Shown here: positions 11,101 through 23,328 of the stretch, piece by piece
Layout of the letters: each line of letters opens with the position of its first letter
How positions within the stretch are numbered: position 1 is the stretch's first letter
Assembly: GCF_041410465.1 (NCBI RefSeq)
Contig: NZ_CP166961.1
Span: 2,170,001 to 2,234,000, forward strand
From: Thalassotalea sp. 273M-4
Lineage (GTDB): Bacteria > Pseudomonadota > Gammaproteobacteria > Enterobacterales > Alteromonadaceae
Direction: 5' to 3'
Length of the DNA stretch: 64,000 nt
Program-made: the position numbers and the translations under genes
The notes under the pieces: model-generated
Database searches by the model: none
Seen by the model: the letters and a program-made list of their open reading frames with translations, nothing else
What the model was told of the DNA's origin: nothing

Positions 11101-11124
11101 AAAAAGGGATCGAGAGATCCCTTT
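11101..11124 (-). terminator. rpoS terminator
   Basis: A perfect 9-bp stem AAAGGGATC/GATCCCTTT (11103-11111, 11116-11124) has a GAGA loop. Read on the minus strand it ends in a run of T, 26 bases past the rpoS stop. Confidence 0.85.
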
Positions 11125-11149
11125 AAAATGTTGGCTTTATTGCGCTGAA

Positions 11150-12049
11150 TTAACTTTGAAATAAAGCTTCAATGGATAAATCATGCGAAGATAATATATC
11201 TCGTAATCGTTTAAGCGCTTCAACCTGAATTTGCCTAACCCGCTCACGGGTAAGACCGATTTCGGTACCAACATCTTCTAAAGTAGCAGGCTCATAGCCA
11301 AGCAGACCGAAGCGTCGTGCTAAAACTTCTCGCTGTTTTGAGTTCAGTTCATTGAGCCAGTGAACGATGTTTTGCTTAATGTCGGTGTTTTGTAAATCAG
11401 ACTCTGGGCCTTTATTTTTTTCATCAGCAATAACATCTAACAACGCTTTTTCTGAGTCTCCAGCAAATGGTGTATCCACTGAAGTGATACGCTCATTTAA
11501 TTTGAGCATTTTGCTCACATCAGCAACCGGTACATCCAATTTTTGCGCAATTTCTTCAGCCGTTGGTTCATGATCCAATTTTTGAATCAATTCGCGAGCG
11601 GCTCTTAAATACACATTAAGTTCTTTAACCACGTGAATAGGAAGACGGATGGTGCGGGTTTGGTTCATAATGGCACGCTCAATGGTTTGTCGAATCCACC
11701 AGGTTGCATAGGTGGAAAAACGAAAACCGCGTTCGGGGTCAAACTTCTCAACAGCCCTGATCAAGCCTAGATTGCCTTCTTCGATAAGATCAAGCAGAGG
11801 TAAGCCTCGGTTGTTGTAGCGCCTGGCAATTTTAACCACCAACCTCAAATTACTTTCAATCATCCGTCCTCGAGATGCTTCGCATCCGCGGAGGGCTTTG
11901 CGGGAGAAATAGACTTCTTCTTCTGCTGTTAACAACGGAGAAAAGCCTATTTCGCTTAAATACATTTGAGTTGCATCTAAATTAGATGAAGTTTCTTCCA
12001 CAGTTGCCGCTTCTGCTACGGCTTCAGTTGCATCTTTTACTTTGCCCAT
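11150..12049 (-). CDS. rpoS: RNA polymerase sigma factor RpoS (sigma-38)
   Basis: The stationary-phase and general-stress sigma factor. The 299-residue protein is shorter than the 330 of E. coli, mainly at the N-terminus, and lacks a full region 1.1. Region 1.2 ([11 protein letters not shown]), region 2 with [18 protein letters not shown] and the -10-contacting YATWWIRQ helix, region 3, and region 4 with [15 protein letters not shown] are all clear. The ATG at 12049 has GGGAGA about 6 bases upstream. It lies 72 bases after nlpD. In relatives the main rpoS promoter lies within nlpD, which may also hold here but cannot be shown by eye. Confidence 0.96.
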   Translation of the reverse strand: MGKVKDATEAVAEAATVEETSSNLDATQMYLSEIGFSPLLTAEEEVYFSRKALRGCEASRGRMIESNLRLVVKIARRYNNRGLPLLDLIEEGNLGLIRAVEKFDPERGFRFSTYATWWIRQTIERAIMNQTRTIRLPIHVVKELNVYLRAARELIQKLDHEPTAEEIAQKLDVPVADVSKMLKLNERITSVDTPFAGDSEKALLDVIADEKNKGPESDLQNTDIKQNIVHWLNELNSKQREVLARRFGLLGYEPATLEDVGTEIGLTRERVRQIQVEALKRLRDILSSHDLSIEALFQS

Positions 12050-12121
12050 TTAAGTCTCCCATTACTCACCTGGATATTATTTTGTACTCACTTAACGCCT
12101 CTTTTTTACTGCTTATTATTG

Positions 12122-12973
12122 TTATTTTTTCGGCAAATACCGTAATGGATTTACCGATTTACCCCTAAATCTAATTTCAAAGTGCAACATGGTTTTGTCA
12201 GAACCTGTGTTACCCATTTTGGCGATTACTTGGCCTCGTTTGACTTGCTGTTGCTCTTTTACCAACAATTGATCATTGTGGGCATAAGCACTCAGGTAGT
12301 CATCATTATGTTTTATTATTATTAGATTACCGTAGCCACGTAACGCATTACCGGCATAAACGATTAACCCTGCTGCAGCCGCCTTAACTGGTTGGCCATG
12401 TCGACCTGCAATGTTAATACCTTTATTACCGATAGCAGAAGATGAAAACTTTTTGATGATTTTGCCCTTGACAGGCCACCCCCAAGAATCCACTTTCTGC
12501 TTCAGTGATGGAACTTCAACATTGTCGAATTTTTCACCACTTGATTCACCATACTCCTGCAAAGTTTGATTTGCAACAACTTTCTCAGAGGTTGTTAACA
12601 CTTTTTTCACAGTTTTGGTGTTGTTATTTGTTCGAACCTTTGATTTACCTGATTTTGCCGTTAATCGTAAAATTTGATCAGGGTAAATATTAAAAGGCGG
12701 TGAAAGATTATTCAGTTGCGCTAAGGTTTTAACGTCTTTACCTGAACGCCAAGCTATGGAGTATAAGGTTTCCCCTTTTTTCACCTTGTACGTTGATGAG
12801 TGAATACCCATAGTTGTTTTAGGTTTTTTATAGCTTGGTTTTGAGTTACTGCCTTCAAGTACAACAACAGGGGCTGGACGATGATTAGTACTACAACTAA
12901 AAAGCAGACAAAGTAAAGCCAATAGAAGGCCATTTCGAAGGGAGAGTTGTTTCTTGTCTGCTTTATAATACAT
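12122..12973 (-). CDS. nlpD: Lipoprotein NlpD, amidase activator (LysM + degenerate M23)
   Basis: NlpD activates the amidase AmiC for septal peptidoglycan splitting. The 283-residue precursor has a lipobox ending at Cys27 (LLFSC), a LysM peptidoglycan-binding domain (about 60-105, YKVKKGETLYSIAW) and a C-terminal LytM/M23 domain (about 185-283). The M23 metal ligands are degraded: the usual HxxxD is replaced around INIAGRHG and the HxH appears as HFE. This matches a regulator rather than an endopeptidase. It follows yqaA by 19 bases and precedes rpoS. Confidence 0.94.
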   Translation of the reverse strand: MYYKADKKQLSLRNGLLLALLCLLFSCSTNHRPAPVVVLEGSNSKPSYKKPKTTMGIHSSTYKVKKGETLYSIAWRSGKDVKTLAQLNNLSPPFNIYPDQILRLTAKSGKSKVRTNNNTKTVKKVLTTSEKVVANQTLQEYGESSGEKFDNVEVPSLKQKVDSWGWPVKGKIIKKFSSSAIGNKGINIAGRHGQPVKAAAAGLIVYAGNALRGYGNLIIIKHNDDYLSAYAHNDQLLVKEQQQVKRGQVIAKMGNTGSDKTMLHFEIRFRGKSVNPLRYLPKK

Positions 12974-12992
12974 TGTTTATACGTGTTTTTAG

Positions 12993-13571
12993 TTACCTAA
13001 ATATAAAGTACAAGATAACCGCCAGTACAACAACAGCCCAACCAATGACATCAATACTGTCTCTTATTCTCGCTTCCATTTTTTCACCGCCCCAGCGAAT
13101 TAAACCCGCGACAAGGAAAAAGCGCATACCACGACCGATAGCAGAAGCAATTAAAAATGGCACAAACATCATTTGTAAAAAACCAGCGCTTAGCGTAAAC
13201 ACCTTGTATGGGATTGGCGAAAAGCCGGCTAAGAACACAACCCAAACACCATATTTGTTAAACCAATCCATTGCCATTTCAAACTTTGGCATATAGCCTG
13301 ATTCAATTAAAATTGGCTGGATCAGCGGTTCAAACATCAGATAACCTAGTAAATATCCAACCACACCGCCAATCACCGATGAAACGGTTGTAAGTGTCGC
13401 TAATCGCCATGCGCGAGCACGATCACTTAATACCATAGGGGCAAGCAATACATCAGGCGGGATTGGAAAAAATACCGATTCACAAAACGTTAAAAATGCT
13501 AATGCTGCTGGCGCAAACTTGTGTTCAGCCCAACGCATGGTCCAATCATATAAAGCAGAAAAAATTTTCAT
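12993..13571 (-). CDS. yqaA: YqaA/DedA-family membrane protein
   Basis: A 192-residue inner-membrane protein of the VTT/DedA superfamily, with 4-5 hydrophobic segments, the motif [12 protein letters not shown] near residue 35, and [15 protein letters not shown] with the conserved proline-arginine-like loop region. DedA proteins are linked to lipid (undecaprenyl phosphate) transport and membrane homeostasis; the role of the YqaA subgroup is not settled. The ATG overlaps the pcm stop as ATGA. Its place between pcm and nlpD is typical of Alteromonadales. Confidence 0.85.
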   Translation of the reverse strand: MKIFSALYDWTMRWAEHKFAPAALAFLTFCESVFFPIPPDVLLAPMVLSDRARAWRLATLTTVSSVIGGVVGYLLGYLMFEPLIQPILIESGYMPKFEMAMDWFNKYGVWVVFLAGFSPIPYKVFTLSAGFLQMMFVPFLIASAIGRGMRFFLVAGLIRWGGEKMEARIRDSIDVIGWAVVVLAVILYFIFR

Positions 13572-14227
13572 AATAAGTCCCCTGGAACCAAAGGCACGAA
13601 TCGTACTGCTTCGATTTTCTCAGATTTAAAGTCATCACCTTGACGGGTAATAAGTTGTAATGTTTGGTGTTGCTCACCAACTGGAATGATTAATTTACCG
13701 CCATCCACTAACTGCTCTAATAGAGCCTTAGGGACAGCGCTGGCAGCTGCTGTTACAATAATTGCTTGGTATGGGCCTTTATTTGCCCACCCTTTCCAGC
13801 CATCACCATGTTTCATTGAGATATTATGTAAATCAATGCTTTGAAGACGACGTTTAGCTTGCCATTGCAACGACTTAATTCTTTCAACGGTATAAACTCG
13901 GTTAAATAATTGAGCCAAAATAGAAGTTTGATATCCCGATCCCGTTCCTATTTCCAACACATTGTCATTGCCTGCATGATCGCTCAGTAACAACTCAGTC
14001 ATTTTAGCGACAATATAAGGTTGCGAAATTGTTTGCCCCTGCCCTATTGGTAACGCCGTATTATCGTAGGCTTTATGCGCCAGTATTTCAGGCACGAAAG
14101 CGTGTCGTGGGGTGTTGGCTATGGCTGACAACACTCGTGGATTTTTGATCCCTGCGGCAACTAACTGTTGCGCTAAAAGTTCTCCACTTCGTTGAGATTT
14201 ACCGCTAATATTTTTTCCTAAAATCAT
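13568..14227 (-). CDS. pcm: Protein-L-isoaspartate O-methyltransferase Pcm
   Basis: Pcm methylates isoaspartyl residues with S-adenosylmethionine to start repair of aged proteins. The 219-residue protein has the substrate loop motif [10 protein letters not shown] and the methyltransferase motif [18 protein letters not shown]. The start overlaps the surE stop by ATGA, showing translational coupling. The surE-pcm-nlpD-rpoS series is a stationary-phase survival cluster. Confidence 0.95.
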   Translation of the reverse strand: MILGKNISGKSQRSGELLAQQLVAAGIKNPRVLSAIANTPRHAFVPEILAHKAYDNTALPIGQGQTISQPYIVAKMTELLLSDHAGNDNVLEIGTGSGYQTSILAQLFNRVYTVERIKSLQWQAKRRLQSIDLHNISMKHGDGWKGWANKGPYQAIIVTAAASAVPKALLEQLVDGGKLIIPVGEQHQTLQLITRQGDDFKSEKIEAVRFVPLVPGDLL

Positions 14228-14976
14228 AATCTCAATTCACTTATCCATTGATTTATTCTGTCCATACTTTTGTATGCCGTCATATCGACGGTTAACGGGG
14301 TGATTGACGCATACCCATTGGCGATGGCATGAAAATCGGTGCCTTCACCACAATCAAGTTCACTCCCTAAGGTACCATACCAGTATATTTCGCGCTGCCA
14401 AGGGTCGCGCATTTTTTGCATGGTTTCGGCTTTATGTCGGTTCCCCAAGCGCGTTACTTTTATCCCTTTAAGCTGCTCAATTGGCAGATCAGGTACATTA
14501 ATATTAATAATTTGATCGCTAGGCAGAGGATGTAGTTTTAATCGTTTGATAAACTTTGCCACCACAATAGCGGCTGTTTGATAATGCTTTTCTTCATTAC
14601 CAACTAACGAAACCGCAACCGCAGGTAAGCCCATATGCCGACCTTCGGTCGCTGCGGCGACGGTACCAGAATACAGGACATCATCACCAAGATTGGCGCC
14701 ACGATTAATGCCTGCAACCACTAAATCTGGTTGGCCATTACATAACTGGCTAATGCCTAAATGGACACAATCTGTCGGTGTGCCATTGACACTGATATAG
14801 CCATTAGGCAAAGTTTCTGCGCGTAATGGGTTCATTAAGGTTAATGAGTTACTGGCACCACTGCAATTACGATCTGGGCCAATGACCACAGTATCGGCAA
14901 AGGTTGATAATTCATCGTTGAGAATTTTAATGCCTGGTGCATTCACCCCATCATCGTTACTAACTAAAATTTTCAT
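14224..14976 (-). CDS. surE: 5'/3'-nucleotidase SurE
   Basis: SurE is a metal-dependent nucleoside monophosphate and exopolyphosphate phosphatase. The 250-residue protein begins [11 protein letters not shown] with the metal-binding Asp pair, and carries [13 protein letters not shown] and [11 protein letters not shown] as in the family. It starts 12 bases after truD and overlaps pcm by 4 bases. Length and start agree with E. coli (253). Confidence 0.96.
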   Translation of the reverse strand: MKILVSNDDGVNAPGIKILNDELSTFADTVVIGPDRNCSGASNSLTLMNPLRAETLPNGYISVNGTPTDCVHLGISQLCNGQPDLVVAGINRGANLGDDVLYSGTVAAATEGRHMGLPAVAVSLVGNEEKHYQTAAIVVAKFIKRLKLHPLPSDQIININVPDLPIEQLKGIKVTRLGNRHKAETMQKMRDPWQREIYWYGTLGSELDCGEGTDFHAIANGYASITPLTVDMTAYKSMDRINQWISELRL

Positions 14977-14988
14977 TCTACTCGAACC

Positions 14989-16053
14989 TTAAGATTCTGT
15001 AATTTGCGACTGTTGCGAAAGATCCTGATAATCGATTAATTCGCGTAAAACCGTGGTGGCAAAACTGCCAGCTGGGAGAAAAAATTTAACACTCACGGTG
15101 CTGCCTTCATCGGTAATATCGGCATCGTCGATGGTTAATCGAATACTTCGTCGCTCTTGTTTTAACCCAAACTTGCCAAGCCCCGCTGTCAAAACCGGGT
15201 ATTGTTGGGCTTGGGTAAGTTCTATTTCTTTTGCTCTTTCTGTGGTCATTAATTCACCACTTCCCCACATAGCTGCGGTTATGTTGAGGTCTCGCTGTTT
15301 TAGGCGTTCAATTATTTCAGCGCTGACTTTAGGTTCTAGAAAGACCGAGCGAGAGCCCGATAACATAAAAACATCACCATCTAAGGGCTGTAGAAAATGC
15401 CCCTGTTCAATGCGCTTTGCAACAATGGAGTTAAAGACTAATGAACGAGCGGCTGATAAATAAAAGCCACGCTTCTTTTTATCCTTAACCTTTTTGCCTT
15501 GCATCATCGTCGTTGCAGCTTCTAGATTTTGGCCATTGATCCCAAATCGTTGTTCACCAAAATAATTGGGAACACCAAACATTAAAATACTTTGCCAACG
15601 AGTTAGAACATCTTCAATATCGGTTACATTACGCAGGGTGATCTCAAAGTTATTACCCGATAATGCACCGTTTTTTAATTTTTTATTATGACGTTGATAG
15701 CTTAAGACCTCGACTCCATCGATGGCCAAATCAGATAAATCATAGTTGGCTTTACCAGGTAGGTGAACGCCAAAATATTGTTCAGTTACCGCGTGCCGGT
15801 CTTTTAACCCAGCGTATGACACTAACGCTTCTTTAACTTTAAAATAGCGCGCTAATTGTCTTGCTACATATAGGGTATTGGTTCCGGTTTTACGAATATG
15901 AATAAATAAGTGTTCACCTTCGCCTGTTAACGCAAAAGGCAGTTGCTCAAACACTTTAAAATCTTCAGGACGGGTTCTTAAGTCGCCGCAAGATTTCGGG
16001 GTACCAAGTAAGTAAGGTAACTGTGGTAGTGAGATTAATTGGTCTTCGCTCAT
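14989..16053 (-). CDS. truD: tRNA pseudouridine-13 synthase TruD
   Basis: TruD makes pseudouridine 13 in tRNA-Glu. The 354-residue protein has the catalytic Asp85 in AGLKDRHAVT, the TruD signature with NYFGEQRFG, and the inserted TRUD domain. It begins 3 bases after the ispF stop and is followed by surE 12 bases on, in the conserved ispD-ispF-truD-surE order. Confidence 0.95.
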   Translation of the reverse strand: MSEDQLISLPQLPYLLGTPKSCGDLRTRPEDFKVFEQLPFALTGEGEHLFIHIRKTGTNTLYVARQLARYFKVKEALVSYAGLKDRHAVTEQYFGVHLPGKANYDLSDLAIDGVEVLSYQRHNKKLKNGALSGNNFEITLRNVTDIEDVLTRWQSILMFGVPNYFGEQRFGINGQNLEAATTMMQGKKVKDKKKRGFYLSAARSLVFNSIVAKRIEQGHFLQPLDGDVFMLSGSRSVFLEPKVSAEIIERLKQRDLNITAAMWGSGELMTTERAKEIELTQAQQYPVLTAGLGKFGLKQERRSIRLTIDDADITDEGSTVSVKFFLPAGSFATTVLRELIDYQDLSQQSQITES

Positions 16054-16056
16054 TTT

Positions 16057-16533
16057 TTACCCCTTGGTTTGTAACAAGGTAACCGCATGCACTGAAATCC
16101 CTTCTTTACGGCCCTCAAAGCCCAGCTTTTCGGTGGTGGTCGCTTTCACATTAATATTATCCACTGCAGTGTTAAGATCCTGCGCTAAGATCTGACGCAT
16201 CGACAGCAAATGAGGCGCCATCTTAGGGGCTTGAGCGACGATGGTTATATCAACATTTCCAATTTGATATCCCTTGTCTTCCATTAAGCCAACCACATGT
16301 CGCAGTAAAATCCTACTGTCGATGTTTTCAAACTCAGCATCGGTATCTGGAAAGTGGTTACCAATATCGCCTAAACACAGAGCACCTAATATCGCATCAC
16401 ATAAGGCGTGGATCGCAACATCACCATCAGAGTGAGCCAGAAAACCATGCTCATGTTCAATTTTTACACCCGCTAGAGTTATTGGCCCATCACCGGCAAA
16501 CTTATGTACATCGAATCCATGTCCAATTCGCAT
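16057..16533 (-). CDS. ispF: 2-C-methyl-D-erythritol 2,4-cyclodiphosphate synthase IspF
   Basis: IspF closes the cyclodiphosphate ring in the MEP isoprenoid pathway. The 158-residue protein has the metal-binding RIGHGFDVH (Asp8, His10), [16 protein letters not shown], and the substrate loop around [11 protein letters not shown]. It follows ispD by 5 bases; the two enzymes act in the same pathway with IspE between them. Confidence 0.97.
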   Translation of the reverse strand: MRIGHGFDVHKFAGDGPITLAGVKIEHEHGFLAHSDGDVAIHALCDAILGALCLGDIGNHFPDTDAEFENIDSRILLRHVVGLMEDKGYQIGNVDITIVAQAPKMAPHLLSMRQILAQDLNTAVDNINVKATTTEKLGFEGRKEGISVHAVTLLQTKG

Positions 16534-16538
16534 CCGAA

Positions 16539-17243
16539 CTATTGCTCCTGTTGCTGCTGTAAAATAAAAGTGGCCAAATTTAAATCTGATGGCCGGGTCA
16601 CTTTAATATTATCTTCACGAGCGCTAACCACTTGCGAAGGTAATTTCATATACTCAAGAGCAGATGCTTCATCGGTAATCGCTACCCCTGCCGACTCAGC
16701 GCTGATTAGAGCATTTGTTAGCTCTGACAATTTAAACATTTGTGGCGTTTGTGCATGCCATAAATTGTTACGATCCTCTGTGCGCTCAATATTGCCATGA
16801 CTGTCGGTACGTTTCATTGTATCGCGTACCGGGGTTGCTAATATCGCACCTTCATCGGTTTTATAACATCGTTCAATAAGGGCGGAAATATCGGCGTGTG
16901 TAACACACGGTCTGGCGGCGTCATGAACTAAAACCCAATATTCATCGGTTAAGGTTTTAAGCCCGTTTAATACCGAATCACTGCGCTCTTTGCCACCATC
17001 GACACGAACCACATCAGGATGTTCGGCTATTTTAAGTTCGTTGAAATATTGATCTTCAGATGAAACCGACACTACAACCTTGGCCACGTCAGGGTGTGAC
17101 AGCAAACGTTCTAGGGTATATTCTAAAATGGTTTTATTAGCTATTTTTAAATATTGTTTTGGGCAGTCGCTGCCCATGCGTTTACCAACTCCCGCAGCGG
17201 GTACCACTACGGTCAGTTGTTTTGAAACGGCGTGTGTTTTCAA
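16539..17243 (-). CDS. ispD: 2-C-methyl-D-erythritol 4-phosphate cytidylyltransferase IspD
   Basis: IspD couples MEP to CTP in isoprenoid synthesis. The 234-residue protein shows the nucleotidyltransferase loop [19 protein letters not shown] near residues 13-31, [11 protein letters not shown], and the C-terminal SNIKVTRP-like segment [11 protein letters not shown]. It begins 2 bases after the ftsB stop. Length equals the family norm (236 in E. coli). Confidence 0.96.
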   Translation of the reverse strand: MKTHAVSKQLTVVVPAAGVGKRMGSDCPKQYLKIANKTILEYTLERLLSHPDVAKVVVSVSSEDQYFNELKIAEHPDVVRVDGGKERSDSVLNGLKTLTDEYWVLVHDAARPCVTHADISALIERCYKTDEGAILATPVRDTMKRTDSHGNIERTEDRNNLWHAQTPQMFKLSELTNALISAESAGVAITDEASALEYMKLPSQVVSAREDNIKVTRPSDLNLATFILQQQQEQ

Positions 17244-17245
17244 TG

Positions 17246-17524
17246 TTAATTCTCTTTAGGCACAACGCGGATAAAGGTTTCACCCTCTTTAATCATACCA
17301 AGCTCATTTCGAGCTCTTTCTTCTATGGCCTGCATGCCATTTTTTAAGTCGTCGATATCTGCGTATATTAATTTATTGCGTTGTTGTAACTTTTCATTCT
17401 GAACTTGCTGTCTGGCCACATTTTCTTTGAGCGTTAAGTAATCAGACACGTTGTGTTTGCCAAACCAAATTCGGTGTTGTAACAGTAAGGCAAAGATGAA
17501 TAAGATTATGGTAAACAAACGCAT
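17246..17524 (-). CDS. ftsB: Cell division protein FtsB
   Basis: FtsB bridges FtsL and FtsQ in the divisome. The 92-residue bitopic protein has an N-terminal transmembrane helix (about 3-18), the LWFG-like RIWFGKHNVSDY after it, and a leucine-zipper coiled coil in the periplasm ending with EERARNELGMIKEGETF, the family signature. The start is set at ATG 17524 by homology; an in-frame TTG at 17542 would add six residues. No clear Shine-Dalgarno sequence is seen. It heads the ispD-ispF-truD run. Confidence 0.93.
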   Translation of the reverse strand: MRLFTIILFIFALLLQHRIWFGKHNVSDYLTLKENVARQQVQNEKLQQRNKLIYADIDDLKNGMQAIEERARNELGMIKEGETFIRVVPKEN

Positions 17525-17674
17525 ATGAAAAATGGCGACCAATATTTTTAGTTTTAATACTACACATTATAAGTCTCGCCTATAAAGTGTAAATAGAAAT
17601 ATCTTAATTTTGCTCGATTGAGCTGATAAATAGCCAATTACCGGGATTCGATGCGTATTATTTTAACCAAACCC

Positions 17675-18310
17675 TTAGGCTTTAGCTGGTAATGGCTTTT
17701 TTAAATTGGGCCAATTAATTTGACATGACAGTAATAATTCGCGCAGTGATAAAGGCGTAGGGTTGGTACGTTGTTCACCAAGCCATTGATGCCCACTGCA
17801 TGCGGCAGCTAAGACTTTAAGGTTTGGTTTTAATAAACGAATATGTTTTTCTGCATGCGCAGGGCTTGAGTGATAATAAAACCAACCGCACTGATTGGTA
17901 CGAAATTTTTCTTGCTCGAGTAGCACCCGGTCAACACAATCAAGAATAATGCGTTGCTTTTGTTGTTCTTGCAATAATACCGGCACAATCAAACCCAGAG
18001 ACACGGGGTTTTTCTGATACCATGCTAAAACCTGCTCATCTGATTGCTCTTTTATTGGAATTGAACGCGCTTGTTTTACAGACCAACTGGCATTTTGTAA
18101 GTCTAATGCTAATGGGCCATTCACCTTCAACATAGATCCAGCGGTGCGTCGGATATAATGAGGTAAACTTTGCAATCGACTTTGAATGTGTTTTGTTGAG
18201 GAAAATTCGTTCTCAGCTAGAACCCCAAGCTCGCGTTCGTACATAGCATTACACAACTCTAAAAACTGAGTCGTCTGCAGCGATGTATCTGAAAGTAAGT
18301 CGTGGGCCAT
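17675..18310 (-). CDS. Hypothetical protein between eno and ftsB
   Basis: A 211-residue protein that I do not recognise. It has no signal peptide and no membrane segment, so it is probably cytoplasmic. The N-terminal half is helical and charged. The middle contains SLPHYIRRTAGSMLKVNGP and WYQKNPVSLGLIVPVLL, and the C-terminal half has CGWFYYHSSPAHAEKH and AAACSGHQWLGEQ, with His and Cys that could bind metal, though no known site is matched. It lies downstream of the eno terminator and 150 bases before ftsB, so it probably has its own promoter. Codon use looks like its neighbours. Confidence 0.75.
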   Translation of the reverse strand: MAHDLLSDTSLQTTQFLELCNAMYERELGVLAENEFSSTKHIQSRLQSLPHYIRRTAGSMLKVNGPLALDLQNASWSVKQARSIPIKEQSDEQVLAWYQKNPVSLGLIVPVLLQEQQKQRIILDCVDRVLLEQEKFRTNQCGWFYYHSSPAHAEKHIRLLKPNLKVLAAACSGHQWLGEQRTNPTPLSLRELLLSCQINWPNLKKPLPAKA

Positions 18311-18437
18311 GCCAATCTTGCTCTGTTGGTTTTTATTATCTGCTATTGGTTTTGTGAGTGAGTTATTAAAGTTTGTTGTTTAGATTAAACGCTTAAATCG
18401 ATGAAAAATCCCTCACCTTTTTTAGCTTAGCAAAAAA

Positions 18438-18459
18438 AAGCCACTCAAACGAGTGGCTT
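18438..18459 (-). terminator. eno terminator
   Basis: A perfect 9-bp stem AAGCCACTC/GAGTGGCTT (18438-18446, 18451-18459) with a 4-base loop is followed on the minus strand by a run of T, 33 bases past the eno stop. Confidence 0.9.
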
Positions 18460-18492
18460 CTTATTTTCAAAATAAAATATCAATAATTAAAA

Positions 18493-21812
<3,320 letters not shown>

Positions 21813-21966
21813 TTAACAGAAAGTGTTTGCGCTATCACTACCGATAGCAAGATGGGACGTAATTTTAGCAAAATAACCGATTAACAACAATAAGGAATTG
21901 ATTTAAACACAGGCTGTTTGCTATAAGACTATCTATAAAAAAGTAAACAAGGTTGCAAAACTGTTA

Positions 21967-22401
21967 ATGTCTATTTTCAAACAATTTATTATTACCCTAC
22001 CCCCACAAAAACGCGGTTTTGAATTAATCACAGAAAATATCGTGGCAAATGTGTTGGGAATCGAAAAAATTGATGTCGGTTTGCTGCATTTATTTCTTCA
22101 GCATACCTCGGCCTCTTTAACCATTAATGAAAATGCCGACCCGACGGTGCGTCATGATCTGGAGTCTCACTTTAATCATTTTGTGCCCGAAAATCAGCCT
22201 TACTATCAACACGATTATGAAGGTGAGGACGATATGCCTGCGCATATTAAATGCTCTACCTTAGGCTGCCAACTCACCATACCGATTAGCCAAGGTCGTT
22301 TAGCATTAGGCACGTGGCAGGGCATTTATTTGGCCGAGCATCGAAATCATGCCGGTTCAAGGAAAATCATTGCCACTTTAACCGGCATAAAAAAAGCCTA
22401 A
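21967..22401 (+). CDS. yjbQ: YjbQ/UPF0047 family protein
   Basis: A 144-residue cytoplasmic protein of the UPF0047 family, with the characteristic [27 protein letters not shown] and [12 protein letters not shown] segments, whose His and Glu residues form the active pocket. E. coli YjbQ shows weak thiamine-phosphate synthase activity; the true function is not established. It is the only rightward gene within the rlmD-to-rpoS block and runs convergent to mazG, 58 bases away. Confidence 0.9.
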   Translation: MSIFKQFIITLPPQKRGFELITENIVANVLGIEKIDVGLLHLFLQHTSASLTINENADPTVRHDLESHFNHFVPENQPYYQHDYEGEDDMPAHIKCSTLGCQLTIPISQGRLALGTWQGIYLAEHRNHAGSRKIIATLTGIKKA

Positions 22402-22459
22402 TGCTATTAATTTTTTTGGAAAAAACGACCCACAAATTCGTATTCTAAACGTTGGCTGA

Positions 22460-23269
22460 TTAATCCGCGCTTTGCTGTTTTTTTGCTTGTTGCCACAGCT
22501 GCTCAAGAAATTCGAGTGATGAATTAGCGATTGAGACGTTATGCTCAAAATGGTAGTTTTCAATATAGTGAAAACGATGACTGAATTTGCGATTGGCTTG
22601 GCGCAGTAACTGTTCAGGATCTTGTTTTAAATGACGCGCAAGATTGACCACAGCAAATAATAAATCCCCAACCTCTTCGGCTAATGCATGCTGATTTTGC
22701 GGGCTTTGTTGTAATTCACTTTCGACTTCATCGACTTCTTCTTGCACTTTTGCTAACACATCTTCCACGTTGTCCCAATCAAATCCGACATGTGCACAGC
22801 GTTTTTGAATTTTTGCGGCTTGTGATAATGCCGGTAAAGATTTAGGAATATCCGCCAAAATACTGCGTTGTTGATTTTTTTCAAAGCGCTCTTTTGCCTT
22901 TTCATTTTCCCAGTTCGCTTTTATTTCAGCGTCAGTTTTAAACTCGCTGTCAGCAAATACATGCGGATGGCGGCGGATCAGTTTTTCACAAATGCCTGCA
23001 ACCACGGAAGAAAAATCAAATAAGCGCTGCTCATCCCCTAAACGGGCGTAAAATACGACTTGAAATAACAAATCGCCCAACTCTTTCTCCAGCTCTTGGA
23101 AGTCTTTTTGCTCAATGGCTTCAGCCACTTCAAAGGCTTCTTCAAGGGTGTGGGGCACGATCGATTGAAAATCTTGTTTTAGATCCCACGGGCAGCCTTG
23201 TTCTGGATCGCGAAGCTTGCTCATTATCCAAATAAGTTTTTCAATACTCGCTGGTGCACCTAACATCAT
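22460..23269 (-). CDS. mazG: Nucleoside triphosphate pyrophosphohydrolase MazG
   Basis: MazG hydrolyses (d)NTPs to monophosphates, cleaning the nucleotide pool and tempering (p)ppGpp effects. The 269-residue protein has two MazG domains with paired acidic motifs: EEAFEVAEAI with ELGDLLFQVVF in the first half and EEVDEVESEL with EEVGDLLFAVV in the second. CPWDLKQDF near the start is typical. Two consecutive ATGs (23269, 23266) make the exact start uncertain. It follows relA by 59 bases. Confidence 0.95.
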   Translation of the reverse strand: MMLGAPASIEKLIWIMSKLRDPEQGCPWDLKQDFQSIVPHTLEEAFEVAEAIEQKDFQELEKELGDLLFQVVFYARLGDEQRLFDFSSVVAGICEKLIRRHPHVFADSEFKTDAEIKANWENEKAKERFEKNQQRSILADIPKSLPALSQAAKIQKRCAHVGFDWDNVEDVLAKVQEEVDEVESELQQSPQNQHALAEEVGDLLFAVVNLARHLKQDPEQLLRQANRKFSHRFHYIENYHFEHNVSIANSSLEFLEQLWQQAKKQQSAD

Positions 23270-23328
23270 GATTGCTCTCTTCTAGCCCTAACGTCACTTT
23301 ACAGAGTGTAAATACCCTATTCTTTGGC

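Noticed and set aside
12973..13296. Plus-strand frame of 107 codons
   Set aside because: Antisense to yqaA, with no ribosome binding site and no family.
15053..15463. Plus-strand frame of 136 codons
   Set aside because: Antisense to truD, which has the catalytic Asp and full length.
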